Positions 15,191 to 23,414 of a stretch of 49,935 nt of DNA are shown here, one piece after another. The stretch comes from Rhizobiaceae bacterium (GTDB lineage: Bacteria; Pseudomonadota; Alphaproteobacteria; Rhizobiales; Rhizobiaceae). The notes under the pieces are model-generated. The model was not told where the DNA came from. It was given only the letters and a program-made list of their open reading frames with translations, and searched no databases. Location of the stretch: NCBI GenBank assembly GCA_905339215.1, contig CAJPFN010000066.1, positions 1 through 49,935 on the forward strand, read 5' to 3'. Made by a program: the position numbers and the translations under genes. Position 1 is the first letter of the stretch, and the number at the start of each line of letters is the position of its first letter.

Positions 15191-16075
15191 ATGAGCATCA
15201 CGGACACCAAGCGGACGCTGCCGCCTCGCGCGGGGCTCGGCCTCAAGCCGCAGCACTACGACGCGATCCTTTCCAGCGAACCGGACGTCGGCTTCTTCGA
15301 GGTGCACGCCGAGAACTACATGGGCGCCGGCGGTCCGCCGCACAGATATCTCGAGGCAATCACCGCGCGCTACCCACTGTCGCTGCACGGCGTCGGCCTG
15401 TCGATCGGCGCCGACCGGCCGCTTGACAGGGCGCATCTGGCGCGCCTCAAGCAACTCGTCGAGCGCTACCGGCCGGCGAGCTTTTCCGAACACCTCGCCT
15501 GGTCGACGCACGACACCGGCTTCCTCAACGATCTCCTGCCGCTGCCCTACACGCCCGAGACGCTGGCGCGTGTCGCAGCCCATGTCGACGAGACGCAGCA
15601 GGCGCTGGGCCGACGCATGCTGCTGGAGAACCCTTCGACCTACATCCTCTTCGCCGAGAGCACGATCGACGAGATCGACTTCCTCGACGCCGTCGCCGGG
15701 CGGACCGGCTGCGGCCTGCTGCTCGACGTCAACAACGTGATGGTTTCGGCGGTCAACCACCGGCTCGATCCCTTCGCCTATATCGACCGTTTCCCGGCCG
15801 AACGGGTCGGCGAGATCCACCTCGCCGGTTACGACGAGACGACCGACGAAGCCGGCGACCGGCTCCTGATCGACGCGCACGGCACGCCGGTGAAGACCGA
15901 TGTCATCGAGCTCTACCGCCATGCGCTTTCGCGCACCGGCCCGGTCGCCACGCTGATCGAATGGGACAACGACGTGCCCGACTTCGCGACGCTGAAGGCG
16001 GAGGCCGACCGCGCCGAGGCGATGATCACGGCGGAAGCGGCGCGGCGCAACGCGACGCAGACGAGGGCCGCCTGA
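15191..16075 (+). CDS. bufB: MNIO (DUF692) RiPP-modifying enzyme BufB
   Basis: A 294-residue TIM-barrel enzyme of the multinuclear non-heme iron-dependent oxidase family. Metal-ligand motifs appear in order: [53 protein letters not shown] and EWDNDVP. MNIOs oxidise precursor cysteines to heterocycles or related groups. ATG 15191 gives the family's usual N terminus before [12 protein letters not shown]; an in-frame ATG at 15143 touches the hairpin end and lacks a ribosome site. The stop is one base before bufC. Its substrate is expected to be the bufA1 product. Confidence 0.95.
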   Translation: MSITDTKRTLPPRAGLGLKPQHYDAILSSEPDVGFFEVHAENYMGAGGPPHRYLEAITARYPLSLHGVGLSIGADRPLDRAHLARLKQLVERYRPASFSEHLAWSTHDTGFLNDLLPLPYTPETLARVAAHVDETQQALGRRMLLENPSTYILFAESTIDEIDFLDAVAGRTGCGLLLDVNNVMVSAVNHRLDPFAYIDRFPAERVGEIHLAGYDETTDEAGDRLLIDAHGTPVKTDVIELYRHALSRTGPVATLIEWDNDVPDFATLKAEADRAEAMITAEAARRNATQTRAA

Positions 16076-16076
16076 G

Positions 16077-16835
16077 ATGGGTACAGCCACGCTCGACCTG
16101 TTCGCCGCGGCGCTGACCGATCCGAGGAGCCCGCTTCCGGCCGGCCTCACCACGGCGCGCGGCGACGCCGACGCGGCGCGCTTTGCGGTCTACCGCAACA
16201 ACGTCCATGTCGGCCTGACCAATGCGCTGGCGCAGCGCTTCCCGGTAACCGAGCAGCTGGTCGGCGCGGAATTCTTCCGCGGCATGGCGCGCATCTACGC
16301 ACAGGACCACAAGCCGGCCTCGCCGCTGATGTTCGAATACGGCGACGATTTTCCCGACTTCATCGCCGGTTTCGTGCCGGCCGCCGGCCTTGCCTACCTT
16401 CCCGACGTGGCGCGCGTCGAGGCAGCGTGGAGCCGGGCCTATCATGCCGCCGATGCGATAGCGCTGCCGGTCACCACGCTCGCCGCGCTGGCACCGGAGG
16501 GCCTCGCCGGTACGCGGCTCCCCCGGCACCCTTCGGCAAGCCTCGTCGCGTCGCCATACCCGGTCGGCTCGATCTGGGCGGCGCACCAGACGGAGCCGGT
16601 TGGCGCGGTGGCCGCCTCGCGGCCGGAGATCGTGCTGGTCGTGCGGCCCGACGCCGTCGTGAACGTGCACGTGCTTCCCGCGGCGGACGCCGCTTTCGCC
16701 GCCGCCGTACTCGCCGGGCAGACGCTCGGCGAGGCCGCCGGACAGGCACTCGACGCGAATGCGGAGTTCGACTTCGGCGCGGCCCTCGTCGGCCTCGTCA
16801 CGCTCGGCGCCTTCGCCGCAACCGAAAGAGGATAG
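16077..16835 (+). CDS. bufC: BufC/HvfC family DUF2063 protein, MNIO partner
   Basis: A 252-residue protein with the DUF2063 start (DLFAAALTDP ... RFAVYRNNVHVGLTNALAQRFPV), the MARIYAQDHKPASPLMFEYGDDFPDFI block and a C-terminal PqqD-like part. In bufferin and related systems this subunit binds the precursor and delivers it to the MNIO enzyme. It starts one base after the bufB stop and lies four bases before bufD, so the genes are tightly coupled. Assignment is confident from motifs and context. Confidence 0.92.
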   Translation: MGTATLDLFAAALTDPRSPLPAGLTTARGDADAARFAVYRNNVHVGLTNALAQRFPVTEQLVGAEFFRGMARIYAQDHKPASPLMFEYGDDFPDFIAGFVPAAGLAYLPDVARVEAAWSRAYHAADAIALPVTTLAALAPEGLAGTRLPRHPSASLVASPYPVGSIWAAHQTEPVGAVAASRPEIVLVVRPDAVVNVHVLPAADAAFAAAVLAGQTLGEAAGQALDANAEFDFGAALVGLVTLGAFAATERG

Positions 16836-16839
16836 CCCA

Positions 16840-17355
16840 ATGTCGACCATCGATCCCGCCCGGCCAGCGCCGACCACCGACCGCAGACCGCTGCGCGGCC
16901 TTCTCGCCCTGCCGATGCGCATCGACGCCCTGGCGGGCACTATCCCGCAATGGCTGCCGCTGCTCGTGCTGCGCTTCGCGCTGGCGATCCCATTCTACCG
17001 CTCGGGGCTGACCAAGTGGGACGGCTTCCTGCAACTCTCCGGCGGGGCGGAGTTCCTGTTCGCGCAGGAGTTCAGGCTGCACATCCTCGGCGGCGAATAC
17101 CCCTACCCGTTCCCGCTCGTCGCCGCCCACGCGGCGGGCATCGCCGAGATCGTCCTGCCGGTGCTGCTGGTGCTCGGCCTGTTCACGCGGCTCTCGGCGC
17201 TGGGCCTCCTCGCCATGACCGCCGTCATCCAGATCACCGTGCCGGAGGGCTGGGCGAACTTCCACCTGCCCTGGGCGGCGATGGCGCTGGCGCTGGCGAC
17301 CTTCGGCGGCGGACGGCTTTCGCTCGATGCGCTGCTGGCGCGCCGGCGCGGCTGA
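16840..17355 (+). CDS. bufD: DoxX family membrane protein of the bufferin operon
   Basis: A 171-residue protein with about four membrane segments after a 30-residue cytoplasmic N terminus. The DoxX features LVLRFALAIPFYRSGLTKWDGF and FPLVAAHAAGIAEIVLPVLLVLGLFTR are visible. DoxX-like BufD/GigD proteins close many bufferin and gold-induced (gig) operons; their exact role is unsettled, perhaps thiol redox or export support. ATG 16840 has AGAGGAT before it. Good call from family and operon position. Confidence 0.88.
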   Translation: MSTIDPARPAPTTDRRPLRGLLALPMRIDALAGTIPQWLPLLVLRFALAIPFYRSGLTKWDGFLQLSGGAEFLFAQEFRLHILGGEYPYPFPLVAAHAAGIAEIVLPVLLVLGLFTRLSALGLLAMTAVIQITVPEGWANFHLPWAAMALALATFGGGRLSLDALLARRRG

Positions 17356-17457
17356 TTGCCGGCTGGCCCACGGCCACGGCGCAACGCGGCCATTGACGCC
17401 CCGGAAGCTTTGCCGGACAAGGCAGGCGGCGCGGTCCGGCGCCTTCGGGAGAACCTC

Positions 17458-17793
17458 GTGACCCTGTTCGGCCTGCTGCAGCTCGCGGCGTCGACCGTGA
17501 TCTACCTCACCGCCGCCATGGTTGCCAAATCCTGGGCGCTGAATCCCGGATGGGGCAAGCTGGTGCTGACGCTGGCGCTCTACACGGCGGGCAACCTGAT
17601 CATGCTCAGGCTGGTGCGCGACTTCGGCATGGCGTCGGCCTTCAGCCTTTCGGCGGTGATCCAGCTCGTCGCCGTCAACGTCATCGCGCTGACCTGGTTC
17701 GGCGAGAGGCTGACGAGCGTGCAGACCGGGGGCGTGGCGCTCGCCGTGATCGCCGTCGGCATGATCACGCTCGGTCCGAGCCTCGGCAGGTAG
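17458..17793 (+). CDS. Small four-TM transporter-like protein (SMR/EamA type)
   Basis: A 111-residue protein of four hydrophobic segments with short loops, ending VGMITLGPSLGR, like small multidrug resistance or half-EamA proteins. The conserved membrane glutamate of true SMR pumps is not in helix 1; a Glu lies in WFGERLTSVQ between helices 3 and 4, as in EmrE-like relatives of cation and undecaprenyl-sugar flippases. GTG 17458 is chosen for its CGGGAG site. It lies 102 bases after bufD on the same strand and may be read from the bufferin promoter. Confidence 0.75.
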   Translation: MTLFGLLQLAASTVIYLTAAMVAKSWALNPGWGKLVLTLALYTAGNLIMLRLVRDFGMASAFSLSAVIQLVAVNVIALTWFGERLTSVQTGGVALAVIAVGMITLGPSLGR

Positions 17794-17930
17794 CCGGCGG
17801 CGGCGGATCGCCATCACGACCGGTCAACTGAGCGTGAGGCGGCGGAACGGACCGGGCTTTCGTGGTTTTATGCCCTAAGTGGCCGTGCGAACCGAGCGTT
17901 GCCCGTCGTCGCCGATCCCGGGAGCTTGCC

Positions 17931-19073
17931 ATGGACCGCCTCGCCCTGCCAATCGCCATCGCCGCGGCCCTCGCTCTTGCCGCGCCTGCCGCGGCGCTCG
18001 ACGAGATATTCGAGACGAGAGGCCCGACGATCCGCGTCACCACCGTCGCCGACGGCCTCGACCATCCCTGGGCGATCGCCTTCCTGCCCGACGGCGGCAT
18101 GCTGGTGACGGAACGACCCGGGAGGCTGCGGTTGCTGAACGCCGACGGAAACCTCTCCGATCCGATCGCCGGCGTGCCAGAGGTCGACGCGCGCGGCCAG
18201 GGCGGCCTGCTCGACGTGACCCTCGATCCGGCTTTCGCCGAGAACCGCCTGGTCTATCTGAGCTATGCGGAGCGCGGCGACGGCGGCAATGGCACGGCGG
18301 TGGCGCGCGGGCGGCTCGGCGACGGCGGGACGACGCTTGAAGACGTCGAGGTGATCTTCCGCCAGTTGCCGAAGGTCGACAGCCGCCAGCACTTCGGCTC
18401 GCGGCTCGTCTTCGACCGAGACGGGCATCTCTACGTGACGCTCGGCGAGCGCTCGCAGGAGCGGTTCCGCATGCAGGCGCAGGACCTCTCCTCGCATCTC
18501 GGCAAGATCGTGCGTATCAATCCGGATGGCAGCGTGCCCGAGGACAACCCGTTCGTCGGGACGGACGGGGCACGGCCGGAGATCTACGCCTACGGCGTGC
18601 GCAACGTCCAGGCCGCGGCGATCAACCCGCGGAGCGGCGAATTGTGGGAGATCGAGCACGGGCCGCGCGGCGGCGACGAACTCAACATCATCCGTCCGGG
18701 CGCGAACTACGGCTGGCCGGTAGTGACGCTCGGGGTCAACTATAGCGGCACGACGATCGGCGAAGGACTGAAAACGAAAGAAGGCATGGTCGACGCCATC
18801 TACAGCTGGACACCGGTGATCGCGCCTTCCGGCATTATCTTCTACGACGGAGCGGCATTCCCCGGCTGGAAGGGCGACCTGTTCGTCGGCGGGCTCGCCT
18901 CGACGGCGCTGGTCAGGCTCGACGTCGACGGCGACACGGTCGGCGGCGAGGAGCGGCTGCTGGAGAGCCTCGGCCTGCGCATCCGCGACGTGGCCGAGGG
19001 ACCGGACGGCGCCATCTACGTGGCCACCGACGAGAGCGACGGCGCCATCCTCAGGATCGCGCCGGCCGACTGA
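17931..19073 (+). CDS. PQQ-dependent sugar (aldose) dehydrogenase family protein
   Basis: A 380-residue periplasmic beta-propeller of the soluble glucose dehydrogenase (GSDH/YliI) family. Residues 1-22 are a signal peptide ([10 protein letters not shown]). Typical blocks are [41 protein letters not shown] with the catalytic-site His, [13 protein letters not shown] and [14 protein letters not shown]. It would oxidise aldoses or similar substrates with PQQ and pass electrons to an acceptor. The start ATG follows GGGAGCTTGCC. No PQQ synthesis genes are in the window. Monocistronic as far as can be seen. Confidence 0.92.
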   Translation: MDRLALPIAIAAALALAAPAAALDEIFETRGPTIRVTTVADGLDHPWAIAFLPDGGMLVTERPGRLRLLNADGNLSDPIAGVPEVDARGQGGLLDVTLDPAFAENRLVYLSYAERGDGGNGTAVARGRLGDGGTTLEDVEVIFRQLPKVDSRQHFGSRLVFDRDGHLYVTLGERSQERFRMQAQDLSSHLGKIVRINPDGSVPEDNPFVGTDGARPEIYAYGVRNVQAAAINPRSGELWEIEHGPRGGDELNIIRPGANYGWPVVTLGVNYSGTTIGEGLKTKEGMVDAIYSWTPVIAPSGIIFYDGAAFPGWKGDLFVGGLASTALVRLDVDGDTVGGEERLLESLGLRIRDVAEGPDGAIYVATDESDGAILRIAPAD

Positions 19074-19142
19074 CGGCCAATGGCCGGACCGCCGGCCGGT
19101 CCAGGCTCCCGGCATTCCGGACGAAGATTCTTCGCGCCGTCG

Positions 19143-19169
19143 TGTCACACCGGGCGCTGCCGCCTCGTC
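19143..19169 (+). promoter_or_regulatory. ECF41-type promoter
   Basis: TGTCACA (19143-19149), 16 bases, CGTC (19166-19169): a complete match to the motif described for ECF41 sigma factors. It is upstream of the three-gene unit that ends with an ECF41 sigma gene, so the unit is probably autoregulated. Its position supports ATG 19200 as the first start codon. Confidence 0.8.
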
Positions 19170-19199
19170 ATGAGCGTGTCCAACAAGAGAGGCACCCTC

Positions 19200-19583
19200 A
19201 TGCGAACGATCCTCATCATCCTCGCGGCCTGGCACGGCGCGAACGGCGTCTTCATGCTCGTCGCCCCGGAGGCGTGGTACGCCTTCGTCCCCGACGTCAC
19301 CGAGACCGGCCCCGCGAACCTGCACTTCATCCGCGACATCGGGCTCGCCTTCATGGCTTCGGCCGCCGGCCTCGTCGCCGCGACACGCGCCGAGGCTCCG
19401 GCCGCAATTCTGCTGGCGCCGGCGATCTTCCTCGGCGGCCATGCCGGCATCCACCTCGTCGAACTCTTCGAGCACGGCGCGACGGCGGCAACGGCGCTGC
19501 GCGACACCGCCCTGATCCTCGTTCCCGGCTTCCTGCCGCTCGCCTTCTTCCGCCGCCGACGGCTCGAAGGGAGGATGGCGTGA
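19200..19583 (+). CDS. Four-TM membrane protein of the ECF41 unit
   Basis: A 127-residue protein with four hydrophobic segments (ILIILAAWHGANGVFML, LAFMASAAGLVAA, ILLAPAIFLGGHAGIHL, ALILVPGFLPLAFF) and a basic C terminus. No named family is recognised; it resembles small integral membrane proteins often placed beside AhpD-like genes. ATG 19200 is chosen because it lies about 25 bases past the ECF41 promoter start site; the in-frame ATG 19170 would be at the transcript end. Its stop overlaps the next gene's ATG by one base. Confidence 0.75.
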   Translation: MRTILIILAAWHGANGVFMLVAPEAWYAFVPDVTETGPANLHFIRDIGLAFMASAAGLVAATRAEAPAAILLAPAIFLGGHAGIHLVELFEHGATAATALRDTALILVPGFLPLAFFRRRRLEGRMA

Positions 19584-20143
19584 TGCTCGCCTCCGTCCTG
19601 AAACGCCGGCTCGCCGCTTTCGGCCAGCGCTACGACTACGATACGTCGTACCTGATGGAACTCGCCGACCTCGATCCCGGCGGTGCGGCGAAGCTCGCCA
19701 TGGTTTCGGCCTTCACCGGCCATCATTTCGGCTTGCCGCCAGCACCCTACTATGCCGCCAAGGCGGTCGCGGCGAAGTCGGCCGATTGCGGGCCGTGCCT
19801 GGAATTGGCGGTGGCGATGGCGACCGAGGCCGGCGTCAACCGTGCCGACCTCGCCCGGATCCTGACCGGACGAACGGACGAAGCGCCGGACGGCATGGCG
19901 CTCGCCGCACGCTATGCCGATGCCGTCCTCGCCAACGGCGGCGACCTTGCCGATCTCCTGGCCGAATGCGAAACGAGGTGGGGCCGACGCGGCGTCGCCG
20001 GGCTGGCGGCCGCCGTCGTGTCGGGCCTGTTCTACCCGATGCTCAAGCGCGGGCTCGGCCACGGCCTGGCCTGCCGGCCGGTGATCGCGAACCTCGCGGC
20101 GGAACTCGAGCGGATGGAACGGGGGGAGGTTGTCCATGCGTGA
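19583..20143 (+). CDS. Carboxymuconolactone decarboxylase-like protein, ECF41 partner
   Basis: A 186-residue all-helical AhpD-like protein with the redox pair SADCGPCLELAVAMA around residues 67-80. Genes for carboxymuconolactone decarboxylases, oxidoreductases or epimerases (COE) are the standard neighbours and targets of ECF41 sigma factors; this is one. It overlaps the membrane protein gene by one base and the sigma gene by eight bases. Probably a cytosolic thiol peroxidase or related redox enzyme; substrate unknown. Confidence 0.85.
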   Translation: MLASVLKRRLAAFGQRYDYDTSYLMELADLDPGGAAKLAMVSAFTGHHFGLPPAPYYAAKAVAAKSADCGPCLELAVAMATEAGVNRADLARILTGRTDEAPDGMALAARYADAVLANGGDLADLLAECETRWGRRGVAGLAAAVVSGLFYPMLKRGLGHGLACRPVIANLAAELERMERGEVVHA

Positions 20144-21050
20144 CGGCGCGGCGGCAGGTGGAGGCGAACAGGCGCGGCTGTCGGCGTTCCTCGGCGAACG
20201 CAGGCGGCTGCTCAGGCTCGCCTACCGCTACCTCGGCTCGGTCAGCGAGGCCGAGGACGCCGTGCAGGACGCCTGGCTGCGCTTCGCCGCGGCCGTGGAC
20301 GAACCCGGACATGCCGGCCGCTACCTGTCGCGCATCGTCACCAACCTCTGTCTCGACCGGCTGAAGGCGGCACAGGCGCGGCGCGAGCGCTATGTCGGGC
20401 CATGGCTGCCGGAGCCGCTGGTCGAGGCAGCCGGCGCCGTGGAAACGGACGCCAACGACGCCGCGCTGGACATCTCGTTCGGCGTCATGCGCGCGCTGGA
20501 GCGGCTGTCGCCGCTCGAACGCGCCTCGCTGTTTCTGCACGACCTCTTCGAGCTGAGTTTCGAGGAGGTGGGCGAGACGCTGAAGCGCTCGCCCGCCGCC
20601 TGCCGGCAGATGGCGTCGCGGGCGCGGCGCTCGCTGAGAGAGGGAAGCGCCCGCTTCCAGCCGAGCGAGGCCGACGTGGCGCGTTTCGTCGCCGGTTTCG
20701 CCGAGACGGCGCGGACGGGCGACCTCGGACCGCTGAAGAGCCTCCTGGCCGCAGATGTCGACTTCGTCTCCGACGGCGGTGGCAAAGTGACCGCCGCGCT
20801 CAACGTCGTCAGCGGCGCCGACAAGGTGGCGCGCTTCCTGCTCGGTCTGGCGCGCAAGAGCGCGACACAGGCGTCGGTCTCGATCGTGCCGGCGGCGATC
20901 AACGACGGACCGGGACTGATCGTCCACGTCGACGGGCGGATCGACCAAACGATGGCGTTCTCGGTCGACGGGGACGGCGCCATCGCGGCGATCTACGTGG
21001 TGCGCAATCCCGACAAGCTGCGCACCGTGCCGCAGGCAGGGGAGCCCTAA
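20136..21050 (+). CDS. ECF41 family RNA polymerase sigma factor with SnoaL-like extension
   Basis: A 304-residue protein: sigma regions 2 (YRYLGSVSEAEDAVQDAWLRF) and 4 (FEEVGETLKRSPAACRQMASRA) followed by a SnoaL-like C-terminal domain. The diagnostic ECF41 motifs are all present: WLPEP in the linker, DGGG in the extension (VSDGGGKVTAA) and NPDKL at the end. In this group the fused domain replaces a separate anti-sigma factor and tunes activity. ATG 20136 is preceded by GGGGGGAGG. The matching promoter is at 19143-19169. Physiological signal unknown. Confidence 0.95.
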   Translation: MRDGAAAGGGEQARLSAFLGERRRLLRLAYRYLGSVSEAEDAVQDAWLRFAAAVDEPGHAGRYLSRIVTNLCLDRLKAAQARRERYVGPWLPEPLVEAAGAVETDANDAALDISFGVMRALERLSPLERASLFLHDLFELSFEEVGETLKRSPAACRQMASRARRSLREGSARFQPSEADVARFVAGFAETARTGDLGPLKSLLAADVDFVSDGGGKVTAALNVVSGADKVARFLLGLARKSATQASVSIVPAAINDGPGLIVHVDGRIDQTMAFSVDGDGAIAAIYVVRNPDKLRTVPQAGEP

Positions 21051-21074
21051 GAACGGGCCGGCTGGCCGAGCCGC

Positions 21075-21881
21075 CTATTCGGCAGCGCGGACGCGCCGGG
21101 CGCCGCCGTCCTCCGCCCAGGCGATCGTCCGATAGTCGAAACCATATTCGAGCGTCGGCTTGACGATGCGGAAATAGGGCGAGAGGTCGAAGTCGCGCGG
21201 GGTGTAGAGCGAGTGATGGCGGATGTGCAGGATTTCCTCGCGCGAATAGTGCGACTGCGCCGAAGCGCGTCCGGGCGCACGCGTCATCTCGGGCAGGATC
21301 GGGTAGCGCACCGTCGCGTAGGCCTGGGCGATCAGCGTCGAGCAGACCGCCCGCGTCGGATCGCCGGAGCCGAAGGCGATCATGCGGCGGCGCCAGCGCA
21401 CCGGCACCGGAGGCGTCGGGAAGAAGTAGCGCAGCATGTCGAAGATATTCTTCAGGTCGTAGCGCAGGCCGATGCGCTCGACCATGAACGCGACGACCTT
21501 CGCCCTGTCCTCCGGGGTCAATCCGCTCGCGCGGCAGATGCGGGTATTGTAGGTGCGGTATTTCGACAGCGGCACGCCGATGCAGCCGTCGCCGAGATTG
21601 ACCTCGACAAGGCGCGGCCGTTCGCCGCCGTCGGCAGTATCTGGCAAGGCGTCGCCGACATAGAGCGCCGAATGCGACCACGTCGACTGAGTAAGGTATT
21701 TGATCGCGGCCGATATCTTCTGGTTGCCCTCGACGAGCAGGATGTCGCCGGGTTCCAGCGTGCGGCGCAGCGTATCGGGATCGGACGGCGTGTAGGGCTC
21801 GTAGCCGGACGATGACGATTCCAGCCGGCGCGCGAGGAAGCGGCCGAACCGGTCGAGATAGGTATCGCCCTCCGCGCTCAT
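21075..21881 (-). CDS. YiiX/YebB-like permuted papain-fold (NlpC/P60 superfamily) hydrolase
   Basis: About 268 residues. The motifs fit the permuted NlpC/P60 clan: GDILLVEGNQKISAAIKYL, then TQSTWSHSALYVG with the catalytic His, and later TRAVCSTLIAQAY with the probable nucleophile Cys. Members act as amidases or acyltransferases on peptides or lipids. No signal peptide is visible. The start is taken as the ATG of MSAEGDTYL; the frame is open further upstream to a TTG. It converges with the ECF41 sigma gene. Substrate unknown. Confidence 0.8.
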   Translation of the reverse strand: MSAEGDTYLDRFGRFLARRLESSSSGYEPYTPSDPDTLRRTLEPGDILLVEGNQKISAAIKYLTQSTWSHSALYVGDALPDTADGGERPRLVEVNLGDGCIGVPLSKYRTYNTRICRASGLTPEDRAKVVAFMVERIGLRYDLKNIFDMLRYFFPTPPVPVRWRRRMIAFGSGDPTRAVCSTLIAQAYATVRYPILPEMTRAPGRASAQSHYSREEILHIRHHSLYTPRDFDLSPYFRIVKPTLEYGFDYRTIAWAEDGGARRVRAAE

Positions 21882-21957
21882 CGCCGTCCGCACGCCTCCC
21901 GCACGTGTCGGACGCAACTATGGACCGGGAGCCGGCAAAGGTGAAGGCCGGGGAAAC

Positions 21958-22875
21958 TCAGTCCGCGGCAGCAACGTCGTCGCGATAGCGGCCGGCGATC
22001 TTGCGGCCGATCCTGCGCGGGACGAGATCGAACGCGACTTCGGCATCGTCGAGGCAGCGGCGACGCAGCGCCTGTTCCGTGCGCTTGAGAAGGCGCATGA
22101 GCAGGCGCCGCGTATCGTCGGCGGCGAACACGGAATGGTCGGACGCGGCGAGCAGGCGCATGACTAGCGCATCGTTCAGTTCGCCGAGACGCTCGCCCAA
22201 TGCGTCGAGCGCCTTCAGGCGCGCCTTGACCGGCCGTGGCCAGTAGGCGCGCAGCAGCTCGACATGCATGGCATGGGCCTTCACGCATTTTCGCAGCTCG
22301 TGGAAATCCTCGGTCTTGCCGGAGCGGCGCGCCCGCCTCAGTGCCTTCGTGGCACGGCGCACGACACGGCCAGCGCCCTCGGCAAGCAGGTCGGCCGCTT
22401 CGCCCGGATCGTCCGGCAGGGTCGCAGTGGCGAGTGCCGCTCGGCCGCCCTGGGCGGTCCACACCGCCGCGCCGATGACCGAATCGATACCCGACGTCTC
22501 ACCGGCGATGCGGTCGTGGCGCGCCACCAGCGCCGCGCGCAACTCGGCGAACCCGGAGCCGCTCGTCTCGCCGGGGAAACCGGCGACGACGCGGTCGAGC
22601 GTCTCGACCAGCGCCGCGGCCTCGCGGGCCCCGGCGATGCTGCGGGAAAGGTCGCGCCACCGGGCGTCCTCGGCCTTCCAGTAGGCGGGTTCTGCGGCGC
22701 GAACCAGGCGGATCAGCGCACGCAGACGCTTGATCCGGCGGCGACAGCGATGGAACCCCTCCTCCGGCTTGCGGCGGGCAAGATCGAGATCGGACATCAC
22801 CCCGTCGACCAGTTCCGCACCGATGCGGCGGACTTCCGCGGCGAACGGCCGGTCGGGCTTGATGCGGTAGGTCAT
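21958..22875 (-). CDS. CHAD domain protein
   Basis: A 305-residue helical protein made of CHAD repeats rich in conserved His, Arg and Lys (FHRCRRRIKRLRALIRLVR; FHELRKCVKAHAMHVELLR). CHAD domains bind inorganic polyphosphate, sometimes on granules. Its ATG overlaps the stop of the CYTH-domain gene by four bases; CYTH (triphosphate-tunnel) and CHAD domains are commonly paired or fused, so the two probably act together on polyphosphate or phosphorylated metabolites in the cytoplasm. Confidence 0.92.
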   Translation of the reverse strand: MTYRIKPDRPFAAEVRRIGAELVDGVMSDLDLARRKPEEGFHRCRRRIKRLRALIRLVRAAEPAYWKAEDARWRDLSRSIAGAREAAALVETLDRVVAGFPGETSGSGFAELRAALVARHDRIAGETSGIDSVIGAAVWTAQGGRAALATATLPDDPGEAADLLAEGAGRVVRRATKALRRARRSGKTEDFHELRKCVKAHAMHVELLRAYWPRPVKARLKALDALGERLGELNDALVMRLLAASDHSVFAADDTRRLLMRLLKRTEQALRRRCLDDAEVAFDLVPRRIGRKIAGRYRDDVAAAD

Positions 22876-23339
22876 GGTTCGGGCCTCCCGTAGAGCGCGA
22901 GGCTGGAATTGTAATACGTGCTGTCACCGGTAACCTCGCGGCCGAGCCATGGCGGCAGGTCGGCGTCGGCGACCTCGTCGGGGGTCTCCAGTTCGACGAC
23001 GACGAGCCCGGCAAGGTCGCCCTCGAAGACATCGACCTCATAGACATAGCCGCGCCACGATACGTGGTGGCGCGTCTTCTCGATCACGCGGCCGGTAGCA
23101 AAGGTGCGCATCTCCGCCGCGTCGCCGATCGGCACGGAGTATTCGAACTCCTCGCGGTGACGGCCCTGATCGCCGAACTTGATGGTGATGCTCGCTTTGC
23201 CGTCGCCCCGGACGCGCACGCGCGCCGAGCGGTCCGGCTCAGCGAACACGTAGAACTGGGTGATGGTCACGACTTCGCCCACGCAGGCGCGCCACGCGTC
23301 GCCGGCCACAAGGAATTTACGTTCGCTCTCCCTCGCCAC
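22872..23339 (-). CDS. CYTH domain protein (triphosphate tunnel metalloenzyme family)
   Basis: A 155-residue protein beginning at GTG 23339 with VARESERKFLV, which carries the ExExK signature of CYTH enzymes (E-S-E-R-K). Later strands provide the tunnel residues: RVRVRGDGKASITIKF, REEFEYSVP and VDVFEGDLAGLVVVELE. Family members hydrolyse inorganic tripolyphosphate or thiamine triphosphate or make cAMP. No strong ribosome site is seen. It forms a two-gene operon with the CHAD gene and is divergent from a TetR regulator. Confidence 0.92.
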   Translation of the reverse strand: MARESERKFLVAGDAWRACVGEVVTITQFYVFAEPDRSARVRVRGDGKASITIKFGDQGRHREEFEYSVPIGDAAEMRTFATGRVIEKTRHHVSWRGYVYEVDVFEGDLAGLVVVELETPDEVADADLPPWLGREVTGDSTYYNSSLALYGRPEP

Positions 23340-23379
23340 GCGGCGACTTAACCGTTCGCGCCTGTCACATTCAACATCA

Positions 23380-23408
23380 TTGACATTAATCAATCGTTTG
23401 ATTAAAAA
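23380..23408 (+). promoter_or_regulatory. Promoter and operator of the CecR-like exporter operon
   Basis: TTGACA (23380-23385), 17 bases, TAAAAA (23403-23408). The spacer contains a perfect 8-4-8 inverted repeat, TTAATCAA-TCGT-TTGATTAA (23386-23405), placed to block polymerase. The regulator ATG is only 7 bases after the -10, so the transcript may be nearly leaderless. The likely ligand is the TetR protein encoded next. Confidence 0.65.
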
Positions 23409-23414
23409 GGGTGC

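Noticed and set aside
17844-17868. GGAAC-N16-GTTT as an EcfG promoter before the sugar dehydrogenase
   Set aside because: The -10 part does not match CGTT at a correct spacing (15 bases would be needed).
17868-19475. 535-codon minus-strand frame opposite the sugar dehydrogenase
   Set aside because: Runs across the promoter and two unrelated genes and shows no motif.
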